Positions 17,709 to 26,081 of a DNA stretch of 64,000 nt are shown here, in pieces. The notes beneath the pieces were generated by a model that saw nothing but the letters and a program-made list of their open reading frames with translations, was not told where the DNA came from and did no database searches. Numbering within the stretch: position 1 is the stretch's first letter; every line of letters begins with the position of its first letter. The position numbers and the translations under genes are program-made. Origin of the DNA: Maioricimonas rarisocia (GTDB taxonomy: Bacteria > Planctomycetota > Planctomycetia > Planctomycetales > Planctomycetaceae); NCBI RefSeq assembly GCF_007747795.1, contig NZ_CP036275.1:1-64000 (forward strand), read 5' to 3'.

Positions 17709-18584
17709 TCAGGCCTGGCGGACGAATTGACGAGGTTGGCTGACAAGCTCGGCTGCGGCGACCAGCAGTGTGACCAGGCCCATTAACAGCAGACCGCTGA
17801 CGAACAACGCCGACCGGTGATCTCCCAGCGCGTAGGCCATCTCCAGCGCGATGTTCGCCGTCAGTGTCCGGACCGGATCGAACAGAGTGCCGGGGATCTG
17901 CACGACGTTTCCGCAGACCATCAGCACGGCCATCGTTTCACCCAGCGCCCGCATCGTGGCGAGGATGATGCCGGTCAGCAGTCCCGACCGTGCGGTCGGC
18001 AGCACGACGCCCGCGATCGTTCCCCAGCGGGAGAGTCCGAGTGCCGCCGCAGCTCGCAGATAGTCACGCGGCACCGAACCGATGGATGCATCGGCAACGA
18101 GCGCCAACGTCGGCAGGATCATGACCGTCAGGATCAGAATGCCGGCCAGCAGGCTCGAACCGGGTTGTGCGATCGCGGCAATGAGCGGCACGAGAACAAC
18201 CAGTCCCCAGAAGCCGTACACCACCGACGGAATGCCCGCGAGAAGCTCGATCATCATGCGGTACGGCCGCGCGAGCAGCGGCGGCGCGTAGAACCGACAG
18301 AAGAGTGCCGAGCCGATTCCCAATGGCGTTGCCAGAAGCACCGCACCGACCGCTGCGAGCAGCGTGCCGACGAGCATCGGCAGCAGGTTGAAGGTCCCTT
18401 CGGTAGCGACAGCGGCAGGATGCCATGAGGGATCGGTCGCGAACCGCTCGATGCCGACCGAACGCAGGGCCGGGAGTGACTCACGCACAAGAAACGCGAC
18501 GATGACCAGGATGATCGCTGCGGACACTGCCGCGCAGAGTCGTACGACGCGGAGGAACAGTCTGTCACTCGGCCAGCGGAACAA
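17709..18584 (-). CDS. pstC: Phosphate ABC transporter permease
   Basis: PstC pairs with PstA to form the phosphate channel. The 291-residue product has an N-terminal helix (VVRLCAAVSAAIILVIVAFLV), about six membrane spans, and the conserved LLAGIPSVVYGFWGL and loop YLRAAAALGLSRWGTIAGVVLPTA. It starts at ATG 18584 inside the 3' end of pstS (20-bp overlap), which points to translational coupling in one operon. Confidence 0.93.
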   Translation of the reverse strand: MFRWPSDRLFLRVVRLCAAVSAAIILVIVAFLVRESLPALRSVGIERFATDPSWHPAAVATEGTFNLLPMLVGTLLAAVGAVLLATPLGIGSALFCRFYAPPLLARPYRMMIELLAGIPSVVYGFWGLVVLVPLIAAIAQPGSSLLAGILILTVMILPTLALVADASIGSVPRDYLRAAAALGLSRWGTIAGVVLPTARSGLLTGIILATMRALGETMAVLMVCGNVVQIPGTLFDPVRTLTANIALEMAYALGDHRSALFVSGLLLMGLVTLLVAAAELVSQPRQFVRQA

Positions 18585-19440
18585 AGTACTGCTTTCGAAT
18601 CAGTTCGTGGACGTCTTCGGAGCGGGCGAAGTCGATGAAGGCAGCAGCCAGCCCGGTCGGCTCGTCACGTGTGACGAGATTGAGCGGTCGGGACAGCGGA
18701 AACCGGCCCTCGGCAACCGTCGCTGTGCTCGGAGGGATGCCGCCGACGGGAAGAAGGGCAATCGTCACATCGTGCTGCGCGTCATACTCGGCGGTTCCAA
18801 TCGAGACATAGCCGATCGCCTGCGGATTGCCGGCCACCGTCTTGATTCCCTGCTCGTTGTCACCGATGACGACGTCCGCTACGAGGTGAGTGCTCTTCAG
18901 CCCGAAGTAGTCGAGGAAGAGCTCGAGCGTCGAACGTCCCTGAGCCTTGTTGACGACGGTGATCTCGCCGTCGTTGCCACCGACTTCAATCCAGTTGTCG
19001 ATGGTGCCAGTGTAGATGCTGACGATCTGTTCGTCGGTAAGCTCTCTTACAGGGTTGTCGCGGTGAACGATGATGCAGATGCCGTCCCGTGCGATGGGAA
19101 AGGCGTGCAAGTCCTGTTCAGCACTGTTGAGGGATCGCGAGACCATCCCGATGTCGGCCAGACCCGTGCGGGCATCCGCGATGCCGCGGGAGGAGCCGCC
19201 GGTCTGCACGTCGACGCGAACGTCCGGATGCCGTGCTTCGAACGCCTTGCCGATCTCCGACATCAGTGGAGCGACGGTACTCGAGCCGGTCAGCGTGAGT
19301 CGGCCGGACAGGTGTGACTGGTTCTCCGCCTGCGACGACGCCGCACCGGGGGTACAGGCGACCTCACAGCAGAGACTCACGATCAACAGTGTGAACAGCA
19401 GTCCGTTCCGCAGGACAGGCAAGTGGTCAACTCCTTCCAT
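18565..19440 (-). CDS. pstS: Periplasmic phosphate-binding protein PstS
   Basis: PstS captures phosphate outside the inner membrane and hands it to PstC/PstA. The 291-residue product has a signal sequence (LLFTLLIVSLCCEVAC) that could be a lipoprotein signal, then the PBP-like fold with the phosphate-binding loops TGSSTVAPLM, TGGSSRGIADARTG and NKAQGRSTLELF. ATG 19440 is followed closely by GGAAGGAG, which would suit a TTG start at 19422 and give a more ordinary signal peptide, so the true start is uncertain. It heads the four pst genes and lies 47 bp after an ArsR-type regulator. Confidence 0.93.
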   Translation of the reverse strand: MEGVDHLPVLRNGLLFTLLIVSLCCEVACTPGAASSQAENQSHLSGRLTLTGSSTVAPLMSEIGKAFEARHPDVRVDVQTGGSSRGIADARTGLADIGMVSRSLNSAEQDLHAFPIARDGICIIVHRDNPVRELTDEQIVSIYTGTIDNWIEVGGNDGEITVVNKAQGRSTLELFLDYFGLKSTHLVADVVIGDNEQGIKTVAGNPQAIGYVSIGTAEYDAQHDVTIALLPVGGIPPSTATVAEGRFPLSRPLNLVTRDEPTGLAAAFIDFARSEDVHELIRKQYFVPLAE

Positions 19441-19487
19441 TGTTCATCGTAGTGCGACCATCCGTGCGGGAGCGTGTGGCAGCCGGC

Positions 19488-19802
19488 TCAGCCGGTGATG
19501 TCGTCGAACGAAATCAGGCAGCAGCCGAGGTCGATCGCTTCGCCCGGCAACGAGGACCGGTACTCCGGCGCCAGCGAATAAAGCACAGCTTTGCCGTCGC
19601 GACGGGAGAGGACCAGTCCCGCCTCGCGCAGCACCTTGAGGTGATGCGAGAGCAGACTCTGTTCGAGCTCGAGCGAAGCATTGATGTCACCGACGTGTTT
19701 TGGTCCGTCCATCAGTTGCCGGACGACCGCCAGCCGCGTTTCATCCGCAAGGATCTTGAGCAGGCCGGCGCATCCGCCCTGCGTTCCCGGCTCCGTGGCC
19801 AT
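19488..19802 (-). CDS. ArsR/SmtB-family transcriptional regulator upstream of pst genes
   Basis: This 104-residue winged-helix regulator has the family core LLKILADETRLAVVRQLMDG, recognition helix LLSHHLKVLREAGLV and wing SRRDGKAVLYSL. The classical metal site ELCVCDL is not present (here LELEQSLLSHH), but C11 and the C94-C95 pair could bind As(III) or another ligand. It lies immediately upstream of pstS in the same direction (47 bp), so it may be co-transcribed with the phosphate transporter and control it, instead of the usual PhoB. That link is inferred from position. ATG 19802 is preceded by GGAGAG. Confidence 0.85.
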   Translation of the reverse strand: MATEPGTQGGCAGLLKILADETRLAVVRQLMDGPKHVGDINASLELEQSLLSHHLKVLREAGLVLSRRDGKAVLYSLAPEYRSSLPGEAIDLGCCLISFDDITG

Positions 19803-19842
19803 GATGTGTGTCTCTCCTCCCGGAAGGGATCATGTCTGTGGC

Positions 19843-19879
19843 TTGAACCAACGTTGACATGAACGACAGTTGAAGTCAA
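19843..19879 (-). promoter_or_regulatory. Possible operator upstream of the ArsR-pst operon
   Basis: Between the glycosyltransferase stop and the ArsR start lies an inverted pair TTGAC (19854-19858) and GTCAA (19875-19879). On the minus strand there are also two related 11-base units beginning TTCAACT and TTCATGT. The location, 41-77 bp before the ArsR start, suits an autoregulatory site, but no consensus is known for this regulator. Confidence 0.3.
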
Positions 19880-19916
19880 TGGCGCGGCATTAGACAACAG
19901 ATGCGTCGGGCGGGGG

Positions 19917-21653
19917 TCAGTCCATGGAAGACCGGTACAGACGCAGCGTTCTGAAGGCGGCGACGCTTTTCCAGGGGGCCAGGCGGTCGACGTATTCGTC
20001 CAGCTGGACAAGCGGGCTGGTCAGCACGTCCGCCGGTGACTCGCCGTGACGGGTGATGAGCCAGACCGTCTCTCCTTCCTGCGGCTCGCCGTTGACCGGG
20101 ATCGGCAGCCCGGCCTGATCGAGATAGAAGACGGCAGGAAGATCGCTTGGGAGCGGTGCGATGAGGCGGTCGGCGTTGCCGGGGTCTGCAGTAACTTCCT
20201 CTTCGAGGCGATCGATCAGCTCGCGAATCGAAACGTAGCTGGTCCGCTCTGCCGGGTCGAACAGGACTGTGTGCCGCGCCGTGTACACCGAACCCGCGAC
20301 GGCCAGTGCCAGTCCCGTGAGCAGGACGCCGCGACCACTCCAGTCAGGGACGAGATCAAGCAACGTCGTGATGCCGCGGGCGACCGCCAGATAAAACCAG
20401 GGTGCCAGGAACAGGTACACGCGTGTCGGAGGGAGCGCGCCCATCACGAGATTCAGCAGAAACATGGCCGCAAACGGTGCCACCCAGCGAAGCTTCAGAT
20501 CGGTCGTGGCGGGCCAGGCAATCAGTCCGACGATCGCCAGTGGAAGCCAGACGAATGTCGGCACGGCACCGGCCGTCCACCATTCGTACGCCGCGGCCCA
20601 GTTCAGACCGACCTGCGTGAGAAACGGGCCGCCTGACTGCGTGGGGCTGGCGAGGTCGCCGGCAATCAGCAGGCCGCGGAAGATGTACGCCGGAGCGTAA
20701 CCGGTCATCACCACCAGTCCGGACGACGCCAGCAGGACGGCCAGAATGGTGGCTCTCTGGCGAACGACGGTGGCCAGCAGCGGTCGGTCGAAAAACGGCT
20801 GCAGGAAGTACCAGCCGCAGCAACCCAGCACTCCATAGAGCATGATCGGCATCGACAAGCAGCCGGCGACAATGGCGCACCAGGCGATCAGTGCGGACCG
20901 GGCCGAGCGCGCAGGGTAGCAATGCATCCGCCACATCGCCGCGTCGAGAACGAGTGTCGTCACGGCAACAAACATGTATCCCCGCGCGTTGGCGGAGTAC
21001 GTGATCATCATGGGGGAGACTGTGACCATGGCGGTCACCAGGCACGACTCCCGCGGGCCGAACCATTGCCGCGACCAGCGACTGGCGACGACCAGCGTCA
21101 ATCCACCGACGAGAAAGACCGGCATCCGCAGTGCCCATTCGGCGTCTCCCAGCAGCCGGTACGACCAGTGCATCAGAAACGAATTGAGCAGATGGTTGTT
21201 GAGGGCGTTGTAGTCGGCAATGGCGATGATCCACGGCCGTCGTGCATAGGTGAGAAACGTGTACGCCTCGTCATATGCCATCGGATCGAACAGGCGACTG
21301 AACCGCAGCCCCAGTCCGACGGCAATCAGCAGCAGCGTGAGCAGGTAGTAGCGACGTTCGTGTATCTCAGCAACGATCGGCTCGCGGGTCTCTTCCCGGC
21401 AGGCACGGATGTATTCCTCGATGTTCCTGCGGAACCGACGGACCAGAAACGCGGCCACGCCGAATGCTGCGGCGAAGAACCAGCAGACGTGCAGATAACG
21501 GGCGTATCGCTCGGGTGTGACGTCATCCGGTCGACGCAGGATCGCTCCCAGCGGTCTCAGCAGGCCGATGGGCATGCAGCCGGCAACGGCACAGCCGGCC
21601 GCGGCCAGCATCAGCAGCAGGATCAGCCACTTCACCAGCCGCTGTGAGGTCAT
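19917..21653 (-). CDS. GT-C-type membrane glycosyltransferase (ArnT/PMT-like)
   Basis: The 578-residue protein is almost entirely hydrophobic with about ten or more membrane spans. The first outer loop carries the acidic motif DPMAYDEAYTF, the Asp/Glu signature of GT-C enzymes that use lipid-linked sugars. A soluble C-terminal part of about 130 residues follows (from TSYVSIRELIDRLEEEV). Acceptor and sugar are unknown; cell-surface protein or lipid glycosylation is the family role. Its ATG overlaps the stop of the upstream gene as ATGA, so the two glycosyltransferases are translationally coupled. Confidence 0.8.
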   Translation of the reverse strand: MTSQRLVKWLILLLMLAAAGCAVAGCMPIGLLRPLGAILRRPDDVTPERYARYLHVCWFFAAAFGVAAFLVRRFRRNIEEYIRACREETREPIVAEIHERRYYLLTLLLIAVGLGLRFSRLFDPMAYDEAYTFLTYARRPWIIAIADYNALNNHLLNSFLMHWSYRLLGDAEWALRMPVFLVGGLTLVVASRWSRQWFGPRESCLVTAMVTVSPMMITYSANARGYMFVAVTTLVLDAAMWRMHCYPARSARSALIAWCAIVAGCLSMPIMLYGVLGCCGWYFLQPFFDRPLLATVVRQRATILAVLLASSGLVVMTGYAPAYIFRGLLIAGDLASPTQSGGPFLTQVGLNWAAAYEWWTAGAVPTFVWLPLAIVGLIAWPATTDLKLRWVAPFAAMFLLNLVMGALPPTRVYLFLAPWFYLAVARGITTLLDLVPDWSGRGVLLTGLALAVAGSVYTARHTVLFDPAERTSYVSIRELIDRLEEEVTADPGNADRLIAPLPSDLPAVFYLDQAGLPIPVNGEPQEGETVWLITRHGESPADVLTSPLVQLDEYVDRLAPWKSVAAFRTLRLYRSSMD

Positions 21654-23230
21654 TGGTCGGTTTCCCCGGCTGTCGGCGGTACCAGTTCCACCGAAGACTC
21701 GGGAGAGCGGTACAGCTCTGCGTAGCAGGAAAAGATGTCATCGCGGTCGCCGTACGCCCGGACGAACTTCGCATCGAGGTGCGCGGGGGTTTCCTCGCGG
21801 ATTGCCTGGCGTCCGGCAATCAGCAGGTCGAACGGTGTTCCGGTCACGTCGTAATAGAAAGGGTCGTGGAGTGCCAGGACCGTGTCACGTCCACTCAGCC
21901 AGCAGGCAAACACGAAGGCCGGGTCGGCCGCAAAACGCCCTTCCCGCGGCAGATCTTTGAGAAGCTGACGGGTAAATCGGGGACCGTCGTAGTTCACGTC
22001 GGACCAGTGCCGCACATGGGCGGCGACAGCCCGCAGCCCGCTGCCGGGCAGCATCAGCAGGACCAGCATCAGTCCGAGTGCGGGACCGGCAAGTCGCTGC
22101 ATACGTCCTCGAGAAAGCGACAACCGTTGGCGTACTTCCGCGACGACCGCACCGAGACCGAGGAACATCAGTCCCCCGGTATAGCACCAGTATCCCTTTG
22201 TCGGGTGCGTCCCCTGGCAGGTCATGTGCAGATACAGGCCCGACCAGATCAGCACGGCTAGCACGCGCAGTTGGGAATCGCGACGCCTCCAGGCGAGCCA
22301 CGTCGCCCCGAGCGTGCCGGCGAACATCAGCACCCCCTGGATCATGCCCACCTGATCGAAGAACAGCGGAACCTGAGCCTGCAGGGAATCCCACGGCCAG
22401 AGCATGCGGGAAGTCAGCCCGGGACCGGCGCGTCCCAGAACGTTGTTGAAGAACTGGGCCCGAAACACGTCCGGCGCTTGCAGGATCTGCGGCAGCCAGA
22501 GCGCCACCATCGCGAGCCCCGTCGCGGCGTACAGCAATGCCGCCTGCACTCGTCGCGACCAGCGATCACGACTCAACACGATCCAGCCGCCGCATTGCAG
22601 ACCAAAGACGATCGCAAACGGATGCGTCAGACCTCCCAGTCCGACCAGGCCGCCAGCGACTGCCGCCCAGCCCAGGCGGCGCGACTTCGTGTACTGCCAG
22701 GTGGCCAGAAGTGCCGCCAGCCCCAGGGCGCCACAGAGCATGTCGGGCCGCGTCATTGTGCTCGGGAAGTAGACGGCACGTGAGAACAGGTACAGACCGG
22801 CCACCCATGCGGCTGCCGTGGCATCCCTGAAGAACCTGCGACCCAGAGCATAGATCACAATACCGGCGGCCACACCCGCGACGAGCGATCCGAGCCGGGC
22901 CGCCAGCATCGTCGGACCGAGCACCTGATAGAACAGTGACTGCCAGTAGAAGTACAACGGCGGCAGCGCGAACATGATTTCATCGGTCTGGTAGAACGCG
23001 CTGTCGGCGTTTCGAACCGGCATGTAGGGGATGCGTGGCAGTCCCTCCTGCACGATCGTCCAACCGGGAATGGCAAAGCAGTCTTCGTCCTGTCCCGGAA
23101 GCTGTCGATGCATCAGAGGCAGACGCAGCAGAACGACGAGGACAATCAACCCTCCCAGGAGGATGGTGGGGCGGCGCGGCGTGCCTTGCCGCAGCGGATC
23201 TGTCGGTTGCGTCTGGCCTGGTTCAGGCAT
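21650..23230 (-). CDS. Dolichyl-phosphate-mannose mannosyltransferase-like GT-C protein
   Basis: From ATG 23230 this gives 526 residues: a short cytoplasmic tail, helix TILLGGLIVLVVLLRLP, then the catalytic loop with GQDEDCF and around ten further membrane segments (PMT_2/GT39-like). Family members transfer a sugar from a lipid carrier to protein or lipid at the outer face of the membrane. A longer frame starting at 23389 adds a Cys/Arg/Ser-rich stretch that overlaps the divergent gene's promoter and is unlikely. It is the first gene of a two-gene operon with the following GT-C protein. Confidence 0.82.
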   Translation of the reverse strand: MPEPGQTQPTDPLRQGTPRRPTILLGGLIVLVVLLRLPLMHRQLPGQDEDCFAIPGWTIVQEGLPRIPYMPVRNADSAFYQTDEIMFALPPLYFYWQSLFYQVLGPTMLAARLGSLVAGVAAGIVIYALGRRFFRDATAAAWVAGLYLFSRAVYFPSTMTRPDMLCGALGLAALLATWQYTKSRRLGWAAVAGGLVGLGGLTHPFAIVFGLQCGGWIVLSRDRWSRRVQAALLYAATGLAMVALWLPQILQAPDVFRAQFFNNVLGRAGPGLTSRMLWPWDSLQAQVPLFFDQVGMIQGVLMFAGTLGATWLAWRRRDSQLRVLAVLIWSGLYLHMTCQGTHPTKGYWCYTGGLMFLGLGAVVAEVRQRLSLSRGRMQRLAGPALGLMLVLLMLPGSGLRAVAAHVRHWSDVNYDGPRFTRQLLKDLPREGRFAADPAFVFACWLSGRDTVLALHDPFYYDVTGTPFDLLIAGRQAIREETPAHLDAKFVRAYGDRDDIFSCYAELYRSPESSVELVPPTAGETDQ

Positions 23231-23410
23231 TCCGATGTCCCTGATTCCTGCCGGCAGCGGGTGGCAGGCACGCGTCCTTGAGGTGCAGCAGCCGTCTCCG
23301 CGGACCTGCGACGACGGAAGAGAAGGGAGTGCCCTCCCGTCACCACTGGCGTCCCGGCTAGGATACTTCACATCTGTCTCAACGTGCATGCATCCAGCAG
23401 AGAGAAACCA

Positions 23411-25252
23411 ATGACGCAGCGATTTCTGCAGCGGGCCGTCGTCTTCGTTTGTCTGATGTTTTCACCGCTCCCGTGCGCTCATGCGGTCGAGCATGCCAGT
23501 GTCGTCATCTATGGCGGCACGCCAGCCGGCATCGCAGCGGCCCTCGCTGCCGGGCGCAGTGGCGATGATGTTCTGCTCGTCGAACCGTACCGGCGCATCG
23601 GAGGACTGACGACCAACGGGCTCTCGCATACCGACTTCCGGACGTTCGAAGGACTCAGCGGCACCTACCTCGAACTGACGCGGCGAGTTCAGACGTATTA
23701 CCGCGACAAGTATGGCGAAGACTCTCCGCAGGCCCAGGGGAACTTCCGCGGCACGCATGCCGAGCCACATGTCAATCAGCTTCTGTTCGAGCAGATGCTC
23801 AGCGAGGCCGGCAACATTCGTGTGCTGACCCGTCACCGGCTCGTTGACGTTACAGTCGCCGACGAATCACCTCGCCAGGTGACGGAAGTCATCTTCGAGG
23901 ATGCCGACGGCAAGCGGGTGTCGGTCCATGGCCTCATCTGGATCGACGCGACCTATGAAGGAGACCTGATGGCGGCGGCCGGCATCGAGTACCGGGTGGG
24001 CCGCGAGGCGCGTGCCGAGTACGGCGAATCACTCGCCCCCGAGACCGCCGACGAACAGGTGCAGGGCTATAACTTCAGGCCCATCATGACGCAGGAGCCG
24101 GACAACCTGGTCCGCCCCGACGCTCCCGAAGGGTACCGCCGCGAAGACTACCTGCCGGTCATTCCGCTGCTTGAAGCGGGACGGTTCGATAGCATCTTCT
24201 GTCGCCAGACGGGAGGCATTTACAAGGCGCACCGACCGACGCTTCCCAACGGCAAGTACGACGTCAACGATGTCTCGCGGGGACTGGTCCGGCTGTCGCT
24301 CCCCGACATCAACAACGCCTGGCCGGACGGGGACGCGGCCGTGCGGCGGGAGATCTTCGCCGAGCACGTGCGGCACAACGTCGGTTTGCTTCATTTCCTG
24401 CAGAACGATCCGGCTGTGCCGAAGAAGTACCAGGAGGAGTCCCGCACCTGGGGCTTCTGCCGCGACGAGTTTGCCAACACCGATCACCTTCCGGAACAGC
24501 TCTACATCCGCGAGGCGCGGCGGATGGTCGGTCAGTACATTTTCACCGAAAAGGACACCGACGTCGCCGACGGTGACTCCCGGACTGTTCTGCGAACCGA
24601 TGCGATCGCGATGGGAGACTACGGGCCCAACTGTCACGGGACCGATCACGATGGACCGCGCTTCGGCGGCCGGCACACCGGCGAGTTCTACAAGCGGGTT
24701 CCGCCGTACCAGATTCGGTACGGCACGATTGTTCCGAAGGAGTGCGGGAACCTGCTCGTGCCCGTTGCCTGCTCGGCTTCGCATGTCGGATTCTGTGCGT
24801 TGCGGCTGGAACCGATCTGGACCTCTTTGGGACAGGCCGCCGGGCACGCGGCTCATCTGGCGCTCGCGACGCAGCAGCCTGTGCAGAAGGTGCCGATTGC
24901 CGAGTTGCAGCGGGAACTTCATGCCGACGGTTCCAGCACGATCTACGTCAGCGATGTCCTGCCGGGCGATGACGACTACGAAGCGGTCCAGTGGTGGGGA
25001 ACGCTTGGCGGGCTGCATGGTCTTCACGGTCCGCAGGCCCGACCGGGTGAGCGGGGCCGCAACATCACCGGACAGTATTACGAAGCGTTCCCGGGGCATG
25101 CGGCCGAGCTGGACGAACCGCTCGACGATCAGCTGAAGCAGCGCTGGCTGAAGCTCGCCGAGGAGAACGGTCTGTCGACGAAGCCGCTTGCGATGGCGAA
25201 GACTCGCGGGGAGTTCATCCGCCAGGCGTATGCAATGCTCGATCGACCGTGA
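23411..25252 (+). CDS. Secreted FAD-dependent oxidoreductase (FAD_oxidored family)
   Basis: From ATG 23411 the protein has 613 residues with a signal peptide (AVVFVCLMFSPLPCAHA) and then a Rossmann FAD motif GGTPAGIAAALAAGRSG with an acidic LLVEPYRRIGG, typical of the PF12831 family common in planctomycetes. The C-terminal part includes IPKECGNLLVPVACSASHVGF-like sequence (VPKECGNLLVPVA) and SLGQAAGHAAHLA, which close the FAD site. Substrate is unknown. An in-frame ATG at 23384 lies before the signal peptide and is less likely. It is transcribed divergently from the GT-C pair. Confidence 0.85.
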   Translation: MTQRFLQRAVVFVCLMFSPLPCAHAVEHASVVIYGGTPAGIAAALAAGRSGDDVLLVEPYRRIGGLTTNGLSHTDFRTFEGLSGTYLELTRRVQTYYRDKYGEDSPQAQGNFRGTHAEPHVNQLLFEQMLSEAGNIRVLTRHRLVDVTVADESPRQVTEVIFEDADGKRVSVHGLIWIDATYEGDLMAAAGIEYRVGREARAEYGESLAPETADEQVQGYNFRPIMTQEPDNLVRPDAPEGYRREDYLPVIPLLEAGRFDSIFCRQTGGIYKAHRPTLPNGKYDVNDVSRGLVRLSLPDINNAWPDGDAAVRREIFAEHVRHNVGLLHFLQNDPAVPKKYQEESRTWGFCRDEFANTDHLPEQLYIREARRMVGQYIFTEKDTDVADGDSRTVLRTDAIAMGDYGPNCHGTDHDGPRFGGRHTGEFYKRVPPYQIRYGTIVPKECGNLLVPVACSASHVGFCALRLEPIWTSLGQAAGHAAHLALATQQPVQKVPIAELQRELHADGSSTIYVSDVLPGDDDYEAVQWWGTLGGLHGLHGPQARPGERGRNITGQYYEAFPGHAAELDEPLDDQLKQRWLKLAEENGLSTKPLAMAKTRGEFIRQAYAMLDRP

Positions 25253-25293
25253 CGGATGGTCTGGGCCACCCGTGCTGCCCTGCGGGCAAAGCC

Positions 25294-25323
25294 GTAGGGT
25301 GGGTTCGCGAAGCGTAGTCCACC
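25294..25323 (+). repeat. GTAG-headed REP-like palindrome
   Basis: GTAG is followed by an imperfect hairpin with outer arms GGTGG and CCACC around the inner palindrome TTCGCGAA. This is the layout of REP elements (GTAG head plus palindrome). Unlike the 136-bp elements it stands alone. Confidence 0.5.
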
Positions 25324-25519
25324 ATCCGTATTTGTCATGCATGCTCACCCGCCTGCGGCGTGAGAGCATGACACCTGCCGGGCACCAGGTGGGGTATTCC
25401 TGTCTGCCCGGTCACTCGCTTGCGCTTCGTGCTGCTATCCGACACCCTCGTCGCACTTCGACTCCGGCTACCCGCCGCAAGTAACCGCCGCACGTGTTGC
25501 GGGAAGCCACCGCGCGTAA

Positions 25520-25544
25520 GTGGGGCAGACATTCCTGTCTGCCC
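25520..25544 (+). repeat. Hairpin repeat family A, copy 1
   Basis: Nine-bp stem GGGCAGACA / TGTCTGCCC with loop TTCC, preceded by GTG. One of eight copies found between genes in the window. Confidence 0.8.
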
Positions 25545-25674
25545 GTCGAGTCACTCCGCTGCGCTTCGTTCGAGGCGTGCCGCACAAATCCTCACGCTCC
25601 GGCCTCGCGGGGGCCGTTGCATGCCTTCCCTCGAGTCTCGCCGCTCGAGACTCACGGACTGGGGGCGTCGCTGC

Positions 25675-25700
25675 GCGACGACCGTCAGCCACCCGCCGAG
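25675..25700 (+). repeat. Uninterrupted copy of the IS target module
   Basis: The sequence ACGACCGTCAGCCACCCGCC here matches the two flanks of the nearby insertion sequence joined together (23 of 26 positions over the interval). It is therefore a paralogous empty site showing what the insertion interrupted. More diverged equivalents lie near 27600 and 29910. Confidence 0.65.
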
Positions 25701-25789
25701 TCGTGACGGCTTCGTCGTCTGCGTCAGGTGAAACCTGGCCTGCGGGGCACTCTGCAGCAGTTGAGCAGTTGCCTGGCCGGTGAGCGTCA

Positions 25790-25811
25790 GGGCAGGCATT
25801 CCTGCCTGCCC
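25790..25811 (+). repeat. Hairpin repeat family A, copy 2 (variant stem)
   Basis: Stem GGGCAGGCA / TGCCTGCCC, loop TTCC. Relative to copy 1 the A-T pair is replaced by G-C with both partners changed, so pairing is kept. Confidence 0.75.
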
Positions 25812-25929
25812 CACCGGGCTGAATGTGGTGGGGCGCTGAAACTCTGTTGGCTCGCATGTGTCCGCAGGGGCCGCCGATCGCCCTCGCAAGTCAAGGCTGC
25901 ACGTATTGCGGGAAAGCCACCGCGCGTAA

Positions 25930-25954
25930 GTGGGGCAGACATTCCTGTCTGCCC
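25930..25954 (+). repeat. Hairpin repeat family A, copy 3
   Basis: Same stem and loop as copy 1, with the same flanks (CGCGCGTAAG before, GTCGAGTCACTCCGC after), so the flanking module is duplicated too. Confidence 0.8.
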
Positions 25955-26012
25955 GTCGAGTCACTCCGCCAGCCTCCTGTCGCTGCGCAACGACCGCCAG
26001 ATGGGGATGAAA

Positions 26013-26081
26013 GCTCGTTGCTCGTATCGGTTAGACTTCGATTGAGTCAAACCACGAAATCCTCCCGAAGGAGCAACGAGC
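26013..26081 (+). promoter_or_regulatory. IS leader with inverted repeat overlapping the transposase ribosome site
   Basis: GCTCGTTGCTC (26013-26023) is the exact reverse complement of GAGCAACGAGC (26071-26081), which ends one base before the transposase ATG. The second arm covers the last bases of the AAGGAG ribosome site (26068-26073). In RNA these could pair and hide the site. The left arm is also the subterminal inverted repeat of the element, so the leader carries an extra copy of a probable transposase-binding sequence. Confidence 0.6.

Larger units (their letters stand above)
25253..26000 (+). repeat. Repeat-rich intergenic region left of the insertion sequence
   Basis: No gene is visible. 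The region is a mosaic of short hairpin modules also found elsewhere in the window: a GTAG-headed palindrome, three GGGCAG hairpins, a CTCGAG-rich tract (25624-25652), and two copies of a GCGTCGCTGCGCGACGACC-type module (25665 onward and 25975 onward). Small frames in it (for example 25468-25857) are repeat-derived and recur at other repeat loci. Confidence 0.75.

Noticed and set aside
25468-25857. Minus-strand frame of 129 residues in the repeat region
   Set aside because: The same peptide strings recur wherever the repeat modules occur; it is repeat-derived.
26013-26081. The 11-bp inverted repeat as the terminal repeats of a tiny separate element
   Set aside because: The outer arm has a better partner at the right end of the IS, so it belongs to that element.
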